Below are positions 17,461 to 27,331 of a stretch of DNA of 64,000 nt, in pieces (position 1 is the stretch's first letter; each line of letters starts with the position of its first letter). The stretch comes from Acetobacter lambici (lineage in GTDB: Bacteria > Pseudomonadota > Alphaproteobacteria > Acetobacterales > Acetobacteraceae), in the NCBI RefSeq assembly GCF_011516885.1, contig NZ_WOTD01000005.1:1-64000 (forward strand). Direction: 5' to 3'. The notes below the pieces were generated by a model that was given only the letters and a program-made list of their open reading frames with translations, was not told the DNA's origin and did not search any database. Both the position numbers and the translations under genes were made by a program.

Positions 17461-19413
17461 ATGGCCAGCACCTCTACTTCAGACCATACGATCCCATCTT
17501 CCTCTCCCACGCAGGACGCACTTGTACTGCGCATGGACAAAGCTGCCCGCGCACTCATGGCCTCCAGCACAACGGAGGCAGACACGCAGGCCGAACTCCA
17601 GACCATGTGCCTGCCCATGACGGCTCTGTGGTGCCGCATACTCCGCTTTGACCCCGCAGTCCCCAACTGGCCAGACCGGGACCGGTGCGTGGTGCCCTCT
17701 TCCGCCATGCTGCCCTTACTGGCCGCCATGCTGCGGCTGACCACGCCCGATGCGCAGGACCTCGGCCCAACGCTGGAATACGGCCAGCACCCTGCGGTGG
17801 AAATTGCAACCGGGCCAGCCGGGCAGGGCATGGCGGCAGCAGCAGGTATGGCTCTGGCCGAGCAGCAACTGGCCAGCCGTTACGGACGATCCCTGGTTAA
17901 CCACCGCACATGGGTTGTTGCGCGTGACAGTGATCTGGCCACGGGTGTTGCACTCGAAGCCGCACAGCTTGCCAGCCGCTTCGGCCTGAACCGCATGGCC
18001 GTTCTGGTCTGCCCGTCTCCTTTGACCGATCCTGCGGATTTTTCGGATTCTCTGGCCCGGTTTGGCGCATCGGGGTGGAGTGTGCGCAAGGTGCGCGCAC
18101 ATGACCTTGGCGGCATCATGGCCGCTCTTCAGGCCACATTGCGGGCCAGAAAGCCCACACTTCTGGCCTGCATGCCCGAATGCTGCCTCACCTTGGCCGA
18201 CCTGCCACCAGAAGAGGAACTGACCGGCCCGTGGAGCCCCACCGCCCGACGGGGGAGTTCCATCCGCCGCTCATGGTTGCGCAGGCTGGCCCAGCACCGC
18301 GCCCGCGCCGATTTTGAGCGTGACCAGTCGGGCAGGACCCGCCAGACCATGCGCGAGGACTGGGGACGACTCTGGCGGCAGACCATGCGCGTAGCACCCG
18401 ACGGGTCCTCCCAGCAGGCGGCTTTTGCCGGGTTGCGCTCGCTTACAATGTTGCGGCAGGACGTGGCCATTCTGGCCGCAACCTCCAGCACCAGAAGCTC
18501 ACGCCGCGCCAACCTGCCCGTTCCCTTCATTCACACAGCCCAGCCTTGCGGCATACAGGAGCACGGCATGGCGGGCATGCTGAACGGCATGGCCCGCCAT
18601 GGGGGCGTTCTGCCCTGCGGGGTGGCGGGCATGATGACCATTGACCGCATGCGCTCCGCCCTGCGCATGACAGCGCTCATGCGCAGCAAAGTGCTCTACC
18701 TGCTGACCGATGACGGGCTGGCCCTGAGCGACAACGGTGGCGGCTGGCAACCTGTGGAACAACTGGCCAGCCTGCGCGCCATGCCGCATCTGGCAGTATT
18801 CCGCCCCGCCTGTGCGGAGGAAACCTTTGCCTGCTGGCAGGCCGCCCTGAACTGGCCACAAGGCCCGGCCCTGCTGATCCTGTGCCCCCACCCCCCACCC
18901 CCGCGCGCAGGCCGGCGGGTGGGCCATTACGGCGGTCCTTCCCACGGTGGTTACCTTATAAGCTGCGGGGCAGGACTGCGACACGTAACACTCATGGCCT
19001 CTGGTCCCGAGGTTGCCATTGCCACGCAGGCAGGGCAGCATCTGGCCGAGCGGGGGCTGAACGTGGCCGTTGTTTCCATCCCCTGCTGGGAGGTTTTTGC
19101 ACAGCAGCCCGCCACCTACTGCACAGCCGTGCTGGGCCACGAAGGCCTGCGCGTGGGAATAGAGGCGGCAAGCAGCTTTGGCTGGGAACGCTGGCTGGGA
19201 ACGGATGGAATTTTCGTAGGCATGGATGATTTTGGCATATCCGCTCCTGCCAACGCGGTGTATGAACGCTTTGGCATTACAGCCGGAGCGATCTGCGAGA
19301 AAGTGCTTGCGCGTTTTCTTGCATCTGGAGCGCAAAAGGACTTGTCCCCAACCGCCCCACCTCCGTCCCGGCTGGAAGACCTGGACATGTCACTAACGAT
19401 AACAAGATTATAA
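17461..19413 (+). CDS. Transketolase-like protein with degraded active site (probable pseudoenzyme)
   Basis: 650 aa, collinear with transketolase over its whole length: GPAGQG at 118-123, the IQEHGMAG block at 365-372 (catalytic Glu367 kept), the Pyr-domain PVEQLASLRA near 431, and the C-terminal SFGWERWLG and FGISAPA blocks. Most cofactor and catalytic positions differ from family consensus. The ThDP/Mg GDG motif is RDS at 155-157, the DxN metal ligand region is VCPSPLTD, the GHPGAPMG and SNGHAS histidine motifs are absent, and the HDSIGLGEDGPTHQP loop reads DDGLALSDNGGGWQP. It lies 20 bases before gap in the usual tkt-gap-pgk order. The frame is intact, so it is not a simple pseudogene. A structural or regulatory role is possible; ordinary transketolase activity is unlikely. 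Confidence 0.8.
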   Translation: MASTSTSDHTIPSSSPTQDALVLRMDKAARALMASSTTEADTQAELQTMCLPMTALWCRILRFDPAVPNWPDRDRCVVPSSAMLPLLAAMLRLTTPDAQDLGPTLEYGQHPAVEIATGPAGQGMAAAAGMALAEQQLASRYGRSLVNHRTWVVARDSDLATGVALEAAQLASRFGLNRMAVLVCPSPLTDPADFSDSLARFGASGWSVRKVRAHDLGGIMAALQATLRARKPTLLACMPECCLTLADLPPEEELTGPWSPTARRGSSIRRSWLRRLAQHRARADFERDQSGRTRQTMREDWGRLWRQTMRVAPDGSSQQAAFAGLRSLTMLRQDVAILAATSSTRSSRRANLPVPFIHTAQPCGIQEHGMAGMLNGMARHGGVLPCGVAGMMTIDRMRSALRMTALMRSKVLYLLTDDGLALSDNGGGWQPVEQLASLRAMPHLAVFRPACAEETFACWQAALNWPQGPALLILCPHPPPPRAGRRVGHYGGPSHGGYLISCGAGLRHVTLMASGPEVAIATQAGQHLAERGLNVAVVSIPCWEVFAQQPATYCTAVLGHEGLRVGIEAASSFGWERWLGTDGIFVGMDDFGISAPANAVYERFGITAGAICEKVLARFLASGAQKDLSPTAPPPSRLEDLDMSLTITRL

Positions 19414-19433
19414 AAAATACGGAGACACATCCT

Positions 19434-20456
19434 ATGGCAGTCAAAATCGCCATCAATGGCTTTGGACGTATCGGTCGCCTTGTGCTGCGCGGCATTATTG
19501 AAAGCGGGCGCACGGACGTGGTGCCGGTTGCCATTAACGATCTGGGCAGCGTTGAAGATAACGCACACCTCCTGAGCTATGACAGCGTGCATGGCCGCCT
19601 GCCTGCGGACGTTCGGGTGGAAAATGGCAAACTGATCATTTCCGCCAATGGCCGCACATGGGACCCGATTACCGTTTCCGCCGAGCGTGACCCCTCCAAG
19701 GTGCCTTTTGCGGGCGTGGATGTGGCCATGGAATGCACGGGTCTGTTCACCACCAAGGAAAAAGCCGCCCTGTTGCTGGCTGCTGGCGCACGCAAGGTTA
19801 TTGTCTCCGCCCCCGCAACGGATGTGGATGCCACTATCGTGTTCGGCGTGAATGAAGATGTGCTGACATCGGACATGACCGTTATTTCCAACGCATCGTG
19901 CACCACCAACTGTCTGGCCCCTGTGGCCAAGGTGATGGAAGATGCCTTTGGCATTGAGCGTGGTTACATGGTGACCATCCACTCCTACACCGGCGACCAG
20001 CGCACGGTGGACACCCTGCACAAGGACCTGCGCCGTGCCCGTGCTGCTGGCATGAACATGATCCCCACCTCCACGGGGGCGGCCCGCGCCGTGGGTCTGG
20101 TTCTGCCGCAGCTCAAAGGCAAGCTCGATGGCACGGCCATTCGCGTGCCCACGGCCAATGTGTCCGTCGTCTCGCTCGACTTCGTGCCCAAAACGGTGCC
20201 CGGCAGCGTGGAAGACGTGAATAACGCCATCCGCACGGTTGTGGACTCGGGCAAAATGAAAAACGCGCTGGCCTATAACGAGGCCCCTCTGGTCAGCTCC
20301 GACTTCAACCACGCCATTGCATCCTCCACCTTTGATGCCACACAGACAGCACTGGTGGATGGCGGCAAGCTGGTGCGTGTGTGCTCCTGGTACGACAACG
20401 AGTGGGGCTTCTCCAACCGTATGTCCGATACGGCAGCCCTGTTTGGATCGCTCTAA
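19434..20456 (+). CDS. gap: Glyceraldehyde-3-phosphate dehydrogenase, type I
   Basis: 340 aa; oxidises glyceraldehyde-3-phosphate to 1,3-bisphosphoglycerate in glycolysis/gluconeogenesis. It has the Rossmann start [16 protein letters not shown], the catalytic Cys in [13 protein letters not shown] near residue 155, and the C-terminal [17 protein letters not shown] precedes the ATG. Its stop overlaps the ATG of pgk by one base (TAATG), so the two glycolytic steps are translationally coupled. Confidence 0.97.
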   Translation: MAVKIAINGFGRIGRLVLRGIIESGRTDVVPVAINDLGSVEDNAHLLSYDSVHGRLPADVRVENGKLIISANGRTWDPITVSAERDPSKVPFAGVDVAMECTGLFTTKEKAALLLAAGARKVIVSAPATDVDATIVFGVNEDVLTSDMTVISNASCTTNCLAPVAKVMEDAFGIERGYMVTIHSYTGDQRTVDTLHKDLRRARAAGMNMIPTSTGAARAVGLVLPQLKGKLDGTAIRVPTANVSVVSLDFVPKTVPGSVEDVNNAIRTVVDSGKMKNALAYNEAPLVSSDFNHAIASSTFDATQTALVDGGKLVRVCSWYDNEWGFSNRMSDTAALFGSL

Positions 20457-21682
20457 TGGCTACAATACTCCCCTTCGCCACGCTGGACACGCTTGACCCC
20501 AAGGGCAAGCGCATCCTGCTCCGTGTTGACCTGAATGTCCCCATGAAGGACGGTCAGGTAACCGACCAGACCCGGATCGAGCGGATTATTCCCACTATTC
20601 GCGAACTCGCGGAAAAAGGCGGGCGGGTTATCCTGCTCAGCCATTTTGACCGGCCCAAGGGGCAGGTCGTCCCTGCCATGTCGCTCAAGCCCATTGCCAC
20701 GGCACTGGCCACGGCACTGGGCCGCCCGGTCAATTTTGCCCATGACTGCATTGGCCCCGATGCGGAAGCTGCAACCCGTTCCTTAAATGACGGGGAAATA
20801 CTGCTGCTGGAAAACACCCGCTTCCAGCCCGGTGAAGAGCAGAATGACGCGGAACTTTCCGCAGCACTCGCCAGTCTGGGCGATGTGTATGTGAACGACG
20901 CGTTCTCCGCAGCCCACCGTGCGCATGCCTCCACGGCGGGAGTTGCCTCCCACCTGCCATCCTTTGGTGGCCGACTGATGGAGGCCGAACTTCAGGCGCT
21001 ATATGCCGCGCTGGAAAACCCCGAACGCCCCGTTGGGGCCATTGTGGGCGGGGCCAAGATTTCCACCAAACTCCAGTTGCTTGAAAACCTTCTGGACAAG
21101 GTGGACATGCTGGCCATTGGCGGGGCCATGGCCAATACGTTCCTGGCAGCACAAGGGCTGAATGTTGGCAAGTCGCTCAAGGAAGACGACATGCTGGACA
21201 CGGCCCGCCTGATTATGGCGCAGGCCAAGGCCAAAAACTGCGACCTGATCCTGCCGGTGGACATGATCATCTCCGAAGATTTCATGGCGGGTGCCCCCAC
21301 AAGCACCGTACCGGCAAACGCTATTCCCGATGGCTGGATGGCGCTCGATGTCGGGCCGGAAACAGTCAAACTGCTTAACAGCAAACTGGCAGGCCTGAAG
21401 ACTCTGGTCTGGAACGGCCCGCTGGGCGTGTTTGAACTCCCTCCGTTTGATGAGGGCACAAATGCCGTCGCGCAGGAAGCTGGCCGTCTGACCAAAGCAG
21501 GCAAACTGAAAACCGTTGCCGGTGGGGGGGATACCGTATCCGCCCTGCGCCATGCCGGTGTGCTGCATGACATGACCTATGTCTCAACCGCAGGCGGCGC
21601 TTTTCTGGAATGGCTGGAAGGCAAGGTCCTGCCGGGCCTGACGGCCATTAGCACCACGCTGGAAAAAACCCTGCCGATCTAA
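20456..21682 (+). CDS. pgk: Phosphoglycerate kinase
   Basis: 408 aa from the ATG overlapping the gap stop; earlier in-frame starts lie inside gap. It transfers phosphate between 1,3-bisphosphoglycerate and ADP. Diagnostic motifs: [11 protein letters not shown] near residue 20, [10 protein letters not shown] near 60, [17 protein letters not shown] substrate loop ([12 protein letters not shown]), the central [10 protein letters not shown], and the C-terminal nucleotide loop GGGDTVSAL. Third gene of the transketolase-like/gap/pgk operon, followed by an intrinsic terminator. Confidence 0.97.
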   Translation: MATILPFATLDTLDPKGKRILLRVDLNVPMKDGQVTDQTRIERIIPTIRELAEKGGRVILLSHFDRPKGQVVPAMSLKPIATALATALGRPVNFAHDCIGPDAEAATRSLNDGEILLLENTRFQPGEEQNDAELSAALASLGDVYVNDAFSAAHRAHASTAGVASHLPSFGGRLMEAELQALYAALENPERPVGAIVGGAKISTKLQLLENLLDKVDMLAIGGAMANTFLAAQGLNVGKSLKEDDMLDTARLIMAQAKAKNCDLILPVDMIISEDFMAGAPTSTVPANAIPDGWMALDVGPETVKLLNSKLAGLKTLVWNGPLGVFELPPFDEGTNAVAQEAGRLTKAGKLKTVAGGGDTVSALRHAGVLHDMTYVSTAGGAFLEWLEGKVLPGLTAISTTLEKTLPI

Positions 21683-21709
21683 GCAGGCACAACCGTTTTA
21701 TACGACCAG

Positions 21710-21743
21710 ACCGCCGTAAGCTCCGGCTTGCGGCGGTTTTTTT
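21710..21743 (+). terminator. Intrinsic terminator after pgk
   Basis: ACCGCCGTAAGC paired with GCTTGCGGCGGT, four-base loop, followed by seven T residues. Confidence 0.85.
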
Positions 21744-21782
21744 ATGGGGTGATTACAAACGCCATAACCACGAGCAAAGTGC

Positions 21783-22712
21783 TCAGCTCTGGCCATCGGG
21801 CAGCGTAACCACAATGGGCCGGGGCCGCCCGTAAGTCTGCATCAGCACCACCCCGGACATGACCACACACCCACCGAGCAATGTTTTCAGGGTCGGGACT
21901 TCACCTGTCATCACATAAGCGAGCAGCAGGGTTGTCGGGGCCAGCAGGTATAAAAACCCCGATGACCGGGCCACGCCCATCTGCCCCACCACATGCGCCC
22001 AAGCCGCATAGCCCAGCACGGCGGGAAAAAGCCCGAGCAGGAACGCCAGTATCCACGGCCATGGGCCTTGTGCATGCAGGGCCATAATGCCCTTTGGCAA
22101 CCAAGGGAGCAGCACGGCAGCACCAATCAGCAAAATCCATGCAGTGGAGGCCAGCGCGCCATAGCGTGCCACCAATGGCCTTTGCAGCAAAAAATACAGA
22201 GCCGAACAAAAGGCCGCCGCCAGCACATCCATAGCCCCGGACCCAAAGGCAAAACCACCCGGCTGGCCGCTCCCGATCAGCACAATGCCGGTAAAGCTGA
22301 TAATCGAGCCAACCCACCCCCAGAATGGCAACGTCTCGCCCAGAAAAACCACAGCCACAAAAGCAGACATGAATGGTGCAAAGTTAATCAGCAGGCTGGT
22401 AGCCCCGGCAGAGACCGTCTGCTCGCCCGTGTTGAACAGAATATTGTACAGCGCAATGCCAACGGCACCACAGAGCAAAAAACGGGGCATATCCCGCCAT
22501 TGGGGAATAACGGGCCGCCGGATACAGAACCAGCCCAGCACAATCAGCCCCGCCACAGCGTAACGCAAAGACGCCAGCGGAACAGGCGGTACATAAACCA
22601 GTGCCATACGCACAAGTGGATAAGCACTGGCCCAGAACAGAATGGCCGCACAGACCGCCAGAGCAGGCACATTCCGTAGCACTGCACCGTTAAGCATTAT
22701 CCGATCAGCCAT
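21783..22712 (-). CDS. EamA/DMT-superfamily transporter
   Basis: 309 aa with about ten hydrophobic segments in two five-helix EamA repeats (first from about residue 15, second from about 160 around MDVLAAAFCSALYFLLQR). These are inner-membrane exporters or permeases for metabolites such as amino acids; the substrate here is unknown. It is encoded 16 bases after the protein-phosphatase gene on the same strand, so probably cotranscribed, and convergent with pgk. Confidence 0.85.
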   Translation of the reverse strand: MADRIMLNGAVLRNVPALAVCAAILFWASAYPLVRMALVYVPPVPLASLRYAVAGLIVLGWFCIRRPVIPQWRDMPRFLLCGAVGIALYNILFNTGEQTVSAGATSLLINFAPFMSAFVAVVFLGETLPFWGWVGSIISFTGIVLIGSGQPGGFAFGSGAMDVLAAAFCSALYFLLQRPLVARYGALASTAWILLIGAAVLLPWLPKGIMALHAQGPWPWILAFLLGLFPAVLGYAAWAHVVGQMGVARSSGFLYLLAPTTLLLAYVMTGEVPTLKTLLGGCVVMSGVVLMQTYGRPRPIVVTLPDGQS

Positions 22713-22728
22713 TTTTGTTTTGGGGACA

Positions 22729-23391
22729 TTATTCTCTTCTAAGCACCTGATCGGTCAGGAACGCGGCAATCCGGCCTGTCACAAAATCCTGTTTAAGAGC
22801 GGCCTCATCATACTCCGTGCGCAACCAGTCCATGAACGGGATACGCCCTTCCGCCTGAGCCTGATACCGCAGGAAAAACGCATCCAGAATACCCGTGCGC
22901 GACCCACGAAAATGCCCAAACCGCCACGAAAGTTCGCGCAATGCCTGCTCCGCACTCCCGCCTTCGAACATAACAACCAGTGCAGAGGCCAGACCGGCCC
23001 GGTCCGCACCAGACTTGCAATGCATGAGCATGGGGAACTGCAACGTGCTGTACATGTCCGCAAAGCGCAGAATACGGTCCTTGTGCGGAGCGCCCCTGCT
23101 TTCAAACGCCATATCCAGATGGGTTATGCCAATGCGTGCTGCCGCACTGCGCGAAAGGGCGTCCGAACCGCACTGCCTATGGCCACGCAGATTGACCAAT
23201 GTGCGTAAGCCCAGCCTGCGCACAGCCCGGCGCAGGCGGGCAGGGGTCGGGTGGTTGCAGCGGTACACCTTGCCCGGAATAACAGCATGGAAGTTGGTCC
23301 AGACCAGACGAAGAACAGCATGATCTACAAACAGGCTGTCCGTCCATGCTCTGGCACGGCCGGTCAGGGAAGAAAGATGGCCGTTAAACAC
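22729..23391 (-). CDS. Tyrosine/dual-specificity protein phosphatase family protein
   Basis: 220 aa with the phosphatase P-loop HCKSGADRAG (Cys-x5-Arg) near residues 123-132, preceded by a typical N-terminal part (VYRCNHPTPARLRRAVRRLGLRTLVNLRG split across the fold). The start is a GTG preceded by GAGGGGG; no in-frame ATG is suitably placed. Relatives act on phosphotyrosine, phosphoinositides or other phosphoesters, and the physiological substrate cannot be told. It is probably an operon with the downstream EamA transporter. Confidence 0.8.
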   Translation of the reverse strand: MFNGHLSSLTGRARAWTDSLFVDHAVLRLVWTNFHAVIPGKVYRCNHPTPARLRRAVRRLGLRTLVNLRGHRQCGSDALSRSAAARIGITHLDMAFESRGAPHKDRILRFADMYSTLQFPMLMHCKSGADRAGLASALVVMFEGGSAEQALRELSWRFGHFRGSRTGILDAFFLRYQAQAEGRIPFMDWLRTEYDEAALKQDFVTGRIAAFLTDQVLRRE

Positions 23392-23502
23392 AAAACCCCC
23401 TCATGTGTCATGCAGGTGCATGGTTGGCCCACATGTTCCACCTCCGGCCCTATACGTCAATATTGGCACCTGCCCGCCACGGCAGAGCGTTCCCCAGAAT
23501 AG

Positions 23503-23539
23503 AAAAAACCCCGGCAGGAGGATATTCCTGCCGGGGTTT
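23503..23539 (-). terminator. Intrinsic terminator of the sdh operon
   Basis: On the minus strand AAACCCCGGCAGGA pairs with TCCTGCCGGGGTTT, followed by a run of T residues, about 30 bases after the sdhB stop. Confidence 0.85.
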
Positions 23540-23570
23540 CCCCAGTTCTTACCAGACTGAGCCTGTAAGC

Positions 23571-24353
23571 TCAGATCTTGCGTTCGATCTGTAGTTCCTT
23601 GATCCGGCCAATGGCCTTGGCCGGATTCAGCCCCTTGGGGCAGGTCTGGGTGCAGTTCATGATGGTGCGGCACGCATACAGCTTGAACGTATCTTCCAGT
23701 GTATCCAGACGTTCACCGGTATGTTCGTCACGGCTGTCCGCAATCCAGCGGTATGCGGCAAGCAGCACGGCCGGACCGAGATACTTGTCACCATTCCACC
23801 AGTAGGACGGGCAGGACGTGGTGCAGCAGAAGCACAGAATGCACTCCCACATCCCGTCCAGCTTGGCGCGTTCTTCCACACTCTGGCGGCGTTCGCCATC
23901 AGGTGGGGGAGCGCTGTCCGACTGCATCCATGGCTGGATGGAGCGGAGCTGCGCGTAAGCACCATCCAGATTGGACACCAGATCCTTGACAATCGGCATA
24001 TGGGGCAGCGGATAAATCTTTACATCGCCCTGTATGCTTTTGATTGGCTTAAGGCATGCCAACGTGTTTTCGCCATCAATGTTCATGGCGCAGGACCCAC
24101 AGATCCCTTCGCGGCAGGAGCGCCGGAATGTCAGTGTAGGGTCAACGTCGTTCTTGATGTGGATGATGGCATCAAGCACCATTGGCCCAATGGCATCCAG
24201 ATCAAGAACGTATGAGTCTATGACCGGGTTTTTACCATCGTCAGGGGACCAGCGGTACACCTGAAAGGTTTTAACATTTTTTGCGCCGGCCGGAGCGGGA
24301 AAGGTTTTGCCTTTCCCTACGGTGCTGTTACGCGGCAGTCTGAGTTCGACCAT
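23571..24353 (-). CDS. sdhB: Succinate dehydrogenase iron-sulfur subunit
   Basis: 260 aa; carries electrons from the flavoprotein to the membrane quinone site. The [2Fe-2S] ligands are in CREGICGSC, with a further Cys in ENTLACL. The [4Fe-4S] and [3Fe-4S] ligands are in [16 protein letters not shown] and [17 protein letters not shown]. Strong ribosome site GGGAGG before the ATG. Last gene of sdhCDAB, followed by the terminator. Confidence 0.97.
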   Translation of the reverse strand: MVELRLPRNSTVGKGKTFPAPAGAKNVKTFQVYRWSPDDGKNPVIDSYVLDLDAIGPMVLDAIIHIKNDVDPTLTFRRSCREGICGSCAMNIDGENTLACLKPIKSIQGDVKIYPLPHMPIVKDLVSNLDGAYAQLRSIQPWMQSDSAPPPDGERRQSVEERAKLDGMWECILCFCCTTSCPSYWWNGDKYLGPAVLLAAYRWIADSRDEHTGERLDTLEDTFKLYACRTIMNCTQTCPKGLNPAKAIGRIKELQIERKI

Positions 24354-24377
24354 GTTCGCCTCCCTTTGCCCTGCGGA

Positions 24378-26189
24378 TCAGTAAACGCGCTTTTTGGGTG
24401 GGAAAACCTCGACATCGTCGGTCAGGGTTTTCATATGCACGGGACGATAGGTCAGCTTGACGCCGCCCTTGTCATCCAGCCACGAAACGGAATGTTTGAG
24501 CCATTCCTTGTCATCACGATCGGGGTAATCATCGCGGGCATGCGCGCCACGGCTTTCATGCCGGGCTAGGCCACTTTCAAGCGTGGCGGTTGCATTGGCC
24601 AGCAGGTTTTCAAACTCCAGCGCTTCCATCAGGTCACTGTTCCAGATCAGTGAGCTGTCAGAAACGGAGATGTCGCCCAGACCACTCCAGATTTCGCGAA
24701 TCTTGTTCACGCCTTCCTGTAGGCTTTCTTGCGTACGGAACACGGCGGCGTGGGTCTGCATATCGCGCTGGAGGCGGTCACGCATGGCGGAAACCTTGGT
24801 TCCCCCCTTGGCGTAACGCAGCTTGTCCAGACGATCGAGTGCGGCTTCCCCCGCACCTGCGGGTAGTGGGCGCACAAAGTCCGTCGGCTTGACCACTTCC
24901 GCCGCACGGCGGGCTGCCGCACGACCAAACACGATCAGATCGAGCAGGGAGTTGGTGCCAAGGCGGTTCGCACCATGCACGGACACACAGGCGGCCTCAC
25001 CCACAGCCATCAGGCCCGGCACCACCGCATCGGGGTTTTCGGCACTGGGGCGCACAACCTCGCCATGAATATTGGTGGGAATGCCACCCATATTGTAATG
25101 CACGGTTGGCAGAACAGGCACGGGTTCCTTGGTTACGTCCACACCGGCAAAAATACGCGATGTTTCCAGAATACCCGGCAGGCGTTCATGCAGCAGTTCG
25201 GAACCCAGATGTTCCAGATGCATCATGATATGGTCTTTTTTGGGACCACAGCCACGGCCTTCCTTGATCTCGATCGTCATGGCGCGGGACACCACATCGC
25301 GCGAGGCCAGATCCTTGGCCGTAGGAGCATAACGCTCCATAAAGCGTTCACCCTCGGAGTTGGTCAGGTAACCACCTTCACCACGGCACCCTTCGGTCAG
25401 CAGGCAGCCCGCAGGGTAAATGCCCGTGGGATGGAACTGAACAAATTCCATATCCTGCGTAGGCAGGCCAGCACGCATGACCATGCCGTTACCATCACCC
25501 GTACAGGTATGGGCGGATGTGCAGGACTGGTAGGCACGGCCATAACCGCCCGTGGCCAGCACCACCGTTTTGGCATTGAAGCGATGGATTGTGCCGTCAT
25601 CCTGGCACCAGGCCATAACGCCACGACATGCGCCCTCGTCATCCATGATCAGGTCAATGGCGAAGTATTCGACAAAGAACTCAACATTATGCTTAAGACA
25701 CTGCTGGTACAGCGTATGCAGAATGGCATGGCCCGTGCGGTCGGCGGCAGCACATGCACGGGGCACCGGTGCTTTGCCGAAGTCGCTCATATGGCCACCA
25801 AAGGGGCGCTGGTAAATTTTACCTTCTTCCGTGCGGGAGAAAGGAACACCAAAATGTTCCAGTTCCTGCACGGCGGGCACGGCTTCACGCACCATGAACT
25901 CAATGGCGTCCTGATCGCCCAGCCAGTCAGACCCCTTTACGGTGTCGTACATATGCCAGCGCCAGTTATCCTCGGCCATGTTGCCAAGGGAGGCACCAAT
26001 ACCACCCTGTGCTGCCACGGTGTGGCTACGGGTGGGAAAAACCTTGGTAATGCACGCGGTGCTCAGGCCTGCGGCCCCCATGCCCAGCGTTGCACGCAGG
26101 CCCGAACCACCTGCACCCACGACCACAACATCGTATGCGTGATCAACAATCCGGTAAGCTCCCCGAGAAGGAGAGGAATTGGCATTCAT
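24378..26189 (-). CDS. sdhA: Succinate dehydrogenase flavoprotein subunit
   Basis: 603 aa; oxidises succinate to fumarate in the TCA cycle and respiratory chain. The FAD dinucleotide-binding [12 protein letters not shown] is near residue 21. The covalent-FAD histidine is in SHTVAAQGG. The active-site HPTG segment and the substrate arginine in [17 protein letters not shown] are present. It ends 24 bases before sdhB. The 116-base gap before it, after sdhD, is longer than other gaps in the operon. Confidence 0.97.
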   Translation of the reverse strand: MNANSSPSRGAYRIVDHAYDVVVVGAGGSGLRATLGMGAAGLSTACITKVFPTRSHTVAAQGGIGASLGNMAEDNWRWHMYDTVKGSDWLGDQDAIEFMVREAVPAVQELEHFGVPFSRTEEGKIYQRPFGGHMSDFGKAPVPRACAAADRTGHAILHTLYQQCLKHNVEFFVEYFAIDLIMDDEGACRGVMAWCQDDGTIHRFNAKTVVLATGGYGRAYQSCTSAHTCTGDGNGMVMRAGLPTQDMEFVQFHPTGIYPAGCLLTEGCRGEGGYLTNSEGERFMERYAPTAKDLASRDVVSRAMTIEIKEGRGCGPKKDHIMMHLEHLGSELLHERLPGILETSRIFAGVDVTKEPVPVLPTVHYNMGGIPTNIHGEVVRPSAENPDAVVPGLMAVGEAACVSVHGANRLGTNSLLDLIVFGRAAARRAAEVVKPTDFVRPLPAGAGEAALDRLDKLRYAKGGTKVSAMRDRLQRDMQTHAAVFRTQESLQEGVNKIREIWSGLGDISVSDSSLIWNSDLMEALEFENLLANATATLESGLARHESRGAHARDDYPDRDDKEWLKHSVSWLDDKGGVKLTYRPVHMKTLTDDVEVFPPKKRVY

Positions 26190-26305
26190 CGTGACGGCGC
26201 TCCCATATGCGTTCGGCCTGTCAGTCGTTCAGGTTCATGCCGCCGCGTATCCGACCTGTTCCGTCGGCGGCACAAGGCTCTTTTATACTTGGGCAGATGC
26301 CCGGC

Positions 26306-26719
26306 TTACTTGCCGGTGCTGCTCCGCGCCACCAGCTTGATCACGGCGAACACGCCAAGCAGCCCCATAAGAGACGTGCCAATCTTGATCAGCAGGCGGG
26401 TGGGCAGGTGCGCCTTGCCGTGCACGTAATCGTCCACGATCACCTGCAGACCAACCTGCGCATGGTAGAACGTGGTAATGATCAGTGCGGCCAGCATGGT
26501 GGCGTTAACGGGCTTGCCGCCCCATTTGACCACCTCGGCATGGTCCGCCCCGCCAAGGCGAAACATCTGCACCACAAACCATGTGGAAAGCGGCAGCAGA
26601 CTGGCGGCGGAAACGCGCTCGGCCCACCAGTGACCAACGCCCGAGTGCCCAGCACCCAGACCGCGTGCACGCCCAAGCTGGGAGCGCATGACTTCAATAT
26701 GTGGAACAGAAGCATTCAT
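26306..26719 (-). CDS. sdhD: Succinate dehydrogenase hydrophobic membrane anchor
   Basis: About 137 aa from the ATG at 26719, preceded by GGAAGG; an earlier reading would overlap sdhC by more. Three hydrophobic helices are visible (about residues 40-60, 75-95 and 108-128), with the heme/quinone-side histidine in TTFYHAQVGLQVIVDDY. It anchors SdhAB to the inner membrane with SdhC. The sdhC stop lies directly before its ATG. Confidence 0.93.
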   Translation of the reverse strand: MNASVPHIEVMRSQLGRARGLGAGHSGVGHWWAERVSAASLLPLSTWFVVQMFRLGGADHAEVVKWGGKPVNATMLAALIITTFYHAQVGLQVIVDDYVHGKAHLPTRLLIKIGTSLMGLLGVFAVIKLVARSSTGK

Positions 26720-26720
26720 G

Positions 26721-27194
26721 TCAGGACACCTTCCCGGCTTTGGCACGTTTGCTTCTGCGGCAACCCGCCACAGCTAGCAGGGCGACGGCCAGCACGGTGC
26801 TCACACCGGCTGTAACACCCACCGCCACTGGGCCATCCTTGTTCAGCTCTTCCTTGTCGTACCGGTAACCCGCATCCCAGATGAGATGCCGGATGCCACC
26901 GACCGTGTGGTAAACGACCGAAGCCAGCCACCCCACCAGCACAAGCTTGCCCAGCGGGTTGCCCGTTACCTTACGTGCCGTGGCAAAAGACTTTGGCCCC
27001 TTGGCCGCAGCACCCAGCCAGAAAACGCCCAGTGCGGCACCGGCCGTGGCGATCACTCCCGTGATTCGATTCGAAATGGAAAGAACCATGGAAAGCCGGT
27101 AACGGTACACCTGCAAATGCGGCGACATGGGCCGCTCGATCAGTGTGCCGTCACTTCGGCTCCCTACATAGAGGGCCTTACGGATATCCTGCAT
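26721..27194 (-). CDS. sdhC: Succinate dehydrogenase cytochrome b556 subunit
   Basis: 157 aa. Signature SPHLQVYRYRLSMVLSISNR near residue 25 (quinone-site Ser and Arg) and the heme-ligand histidine region VYHTVGGIRHLIWD near 105. Three transmembrane helices. The C-terminus is strongly basic (CRRSKRAKAGK). First gene of the sdhCDAB operon; the 137-base gap to asd upstream should hold its promoter. Confidence 0.95.
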   Translation of the reverse strand: MQDIRKALYVGSRSDGTLIERPMSPHLQVYRYRLSMVLSISNRITGVIATAGAALGVFWLGAAAKGPKSFATARKVTGNPLGKLVLVGWLASVVYHTVGGIRHLIWDAGYRYDKEELNKDGPVAVGVTAGVSTVLAVALLAVAGCRRSKRAKAGKVS

Positions 27195-27331
27195 TGTCAG
27201 CCTCGTACCCCGTGTCTATCCCTGAGTGCTGGTTGCATCCAGCGTTTTGCATCGTTTTTGTCCTACGCCCCGTGCCTCGGCCCGGTCAATTCAACGGATC
27301 AACACGAGACCGAGAGGGGGAGGATTCTCAC

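Noticed and set aside
17461-19413. Frameshifted or pseudogenised transketolase
   Set aside because: The frame is uninterrupted and well conserved at the C-terminus. Loss is concentrated in active-site motifs, which fits a pseudoenzyme better than random decay.
24975-26429. 484-codon open frame on the plus strand
   Set aside because: It is antisense to sdhA, whose flavoprotein motifs are unmistakable. The long frame follows from G/C-rich codon bias.
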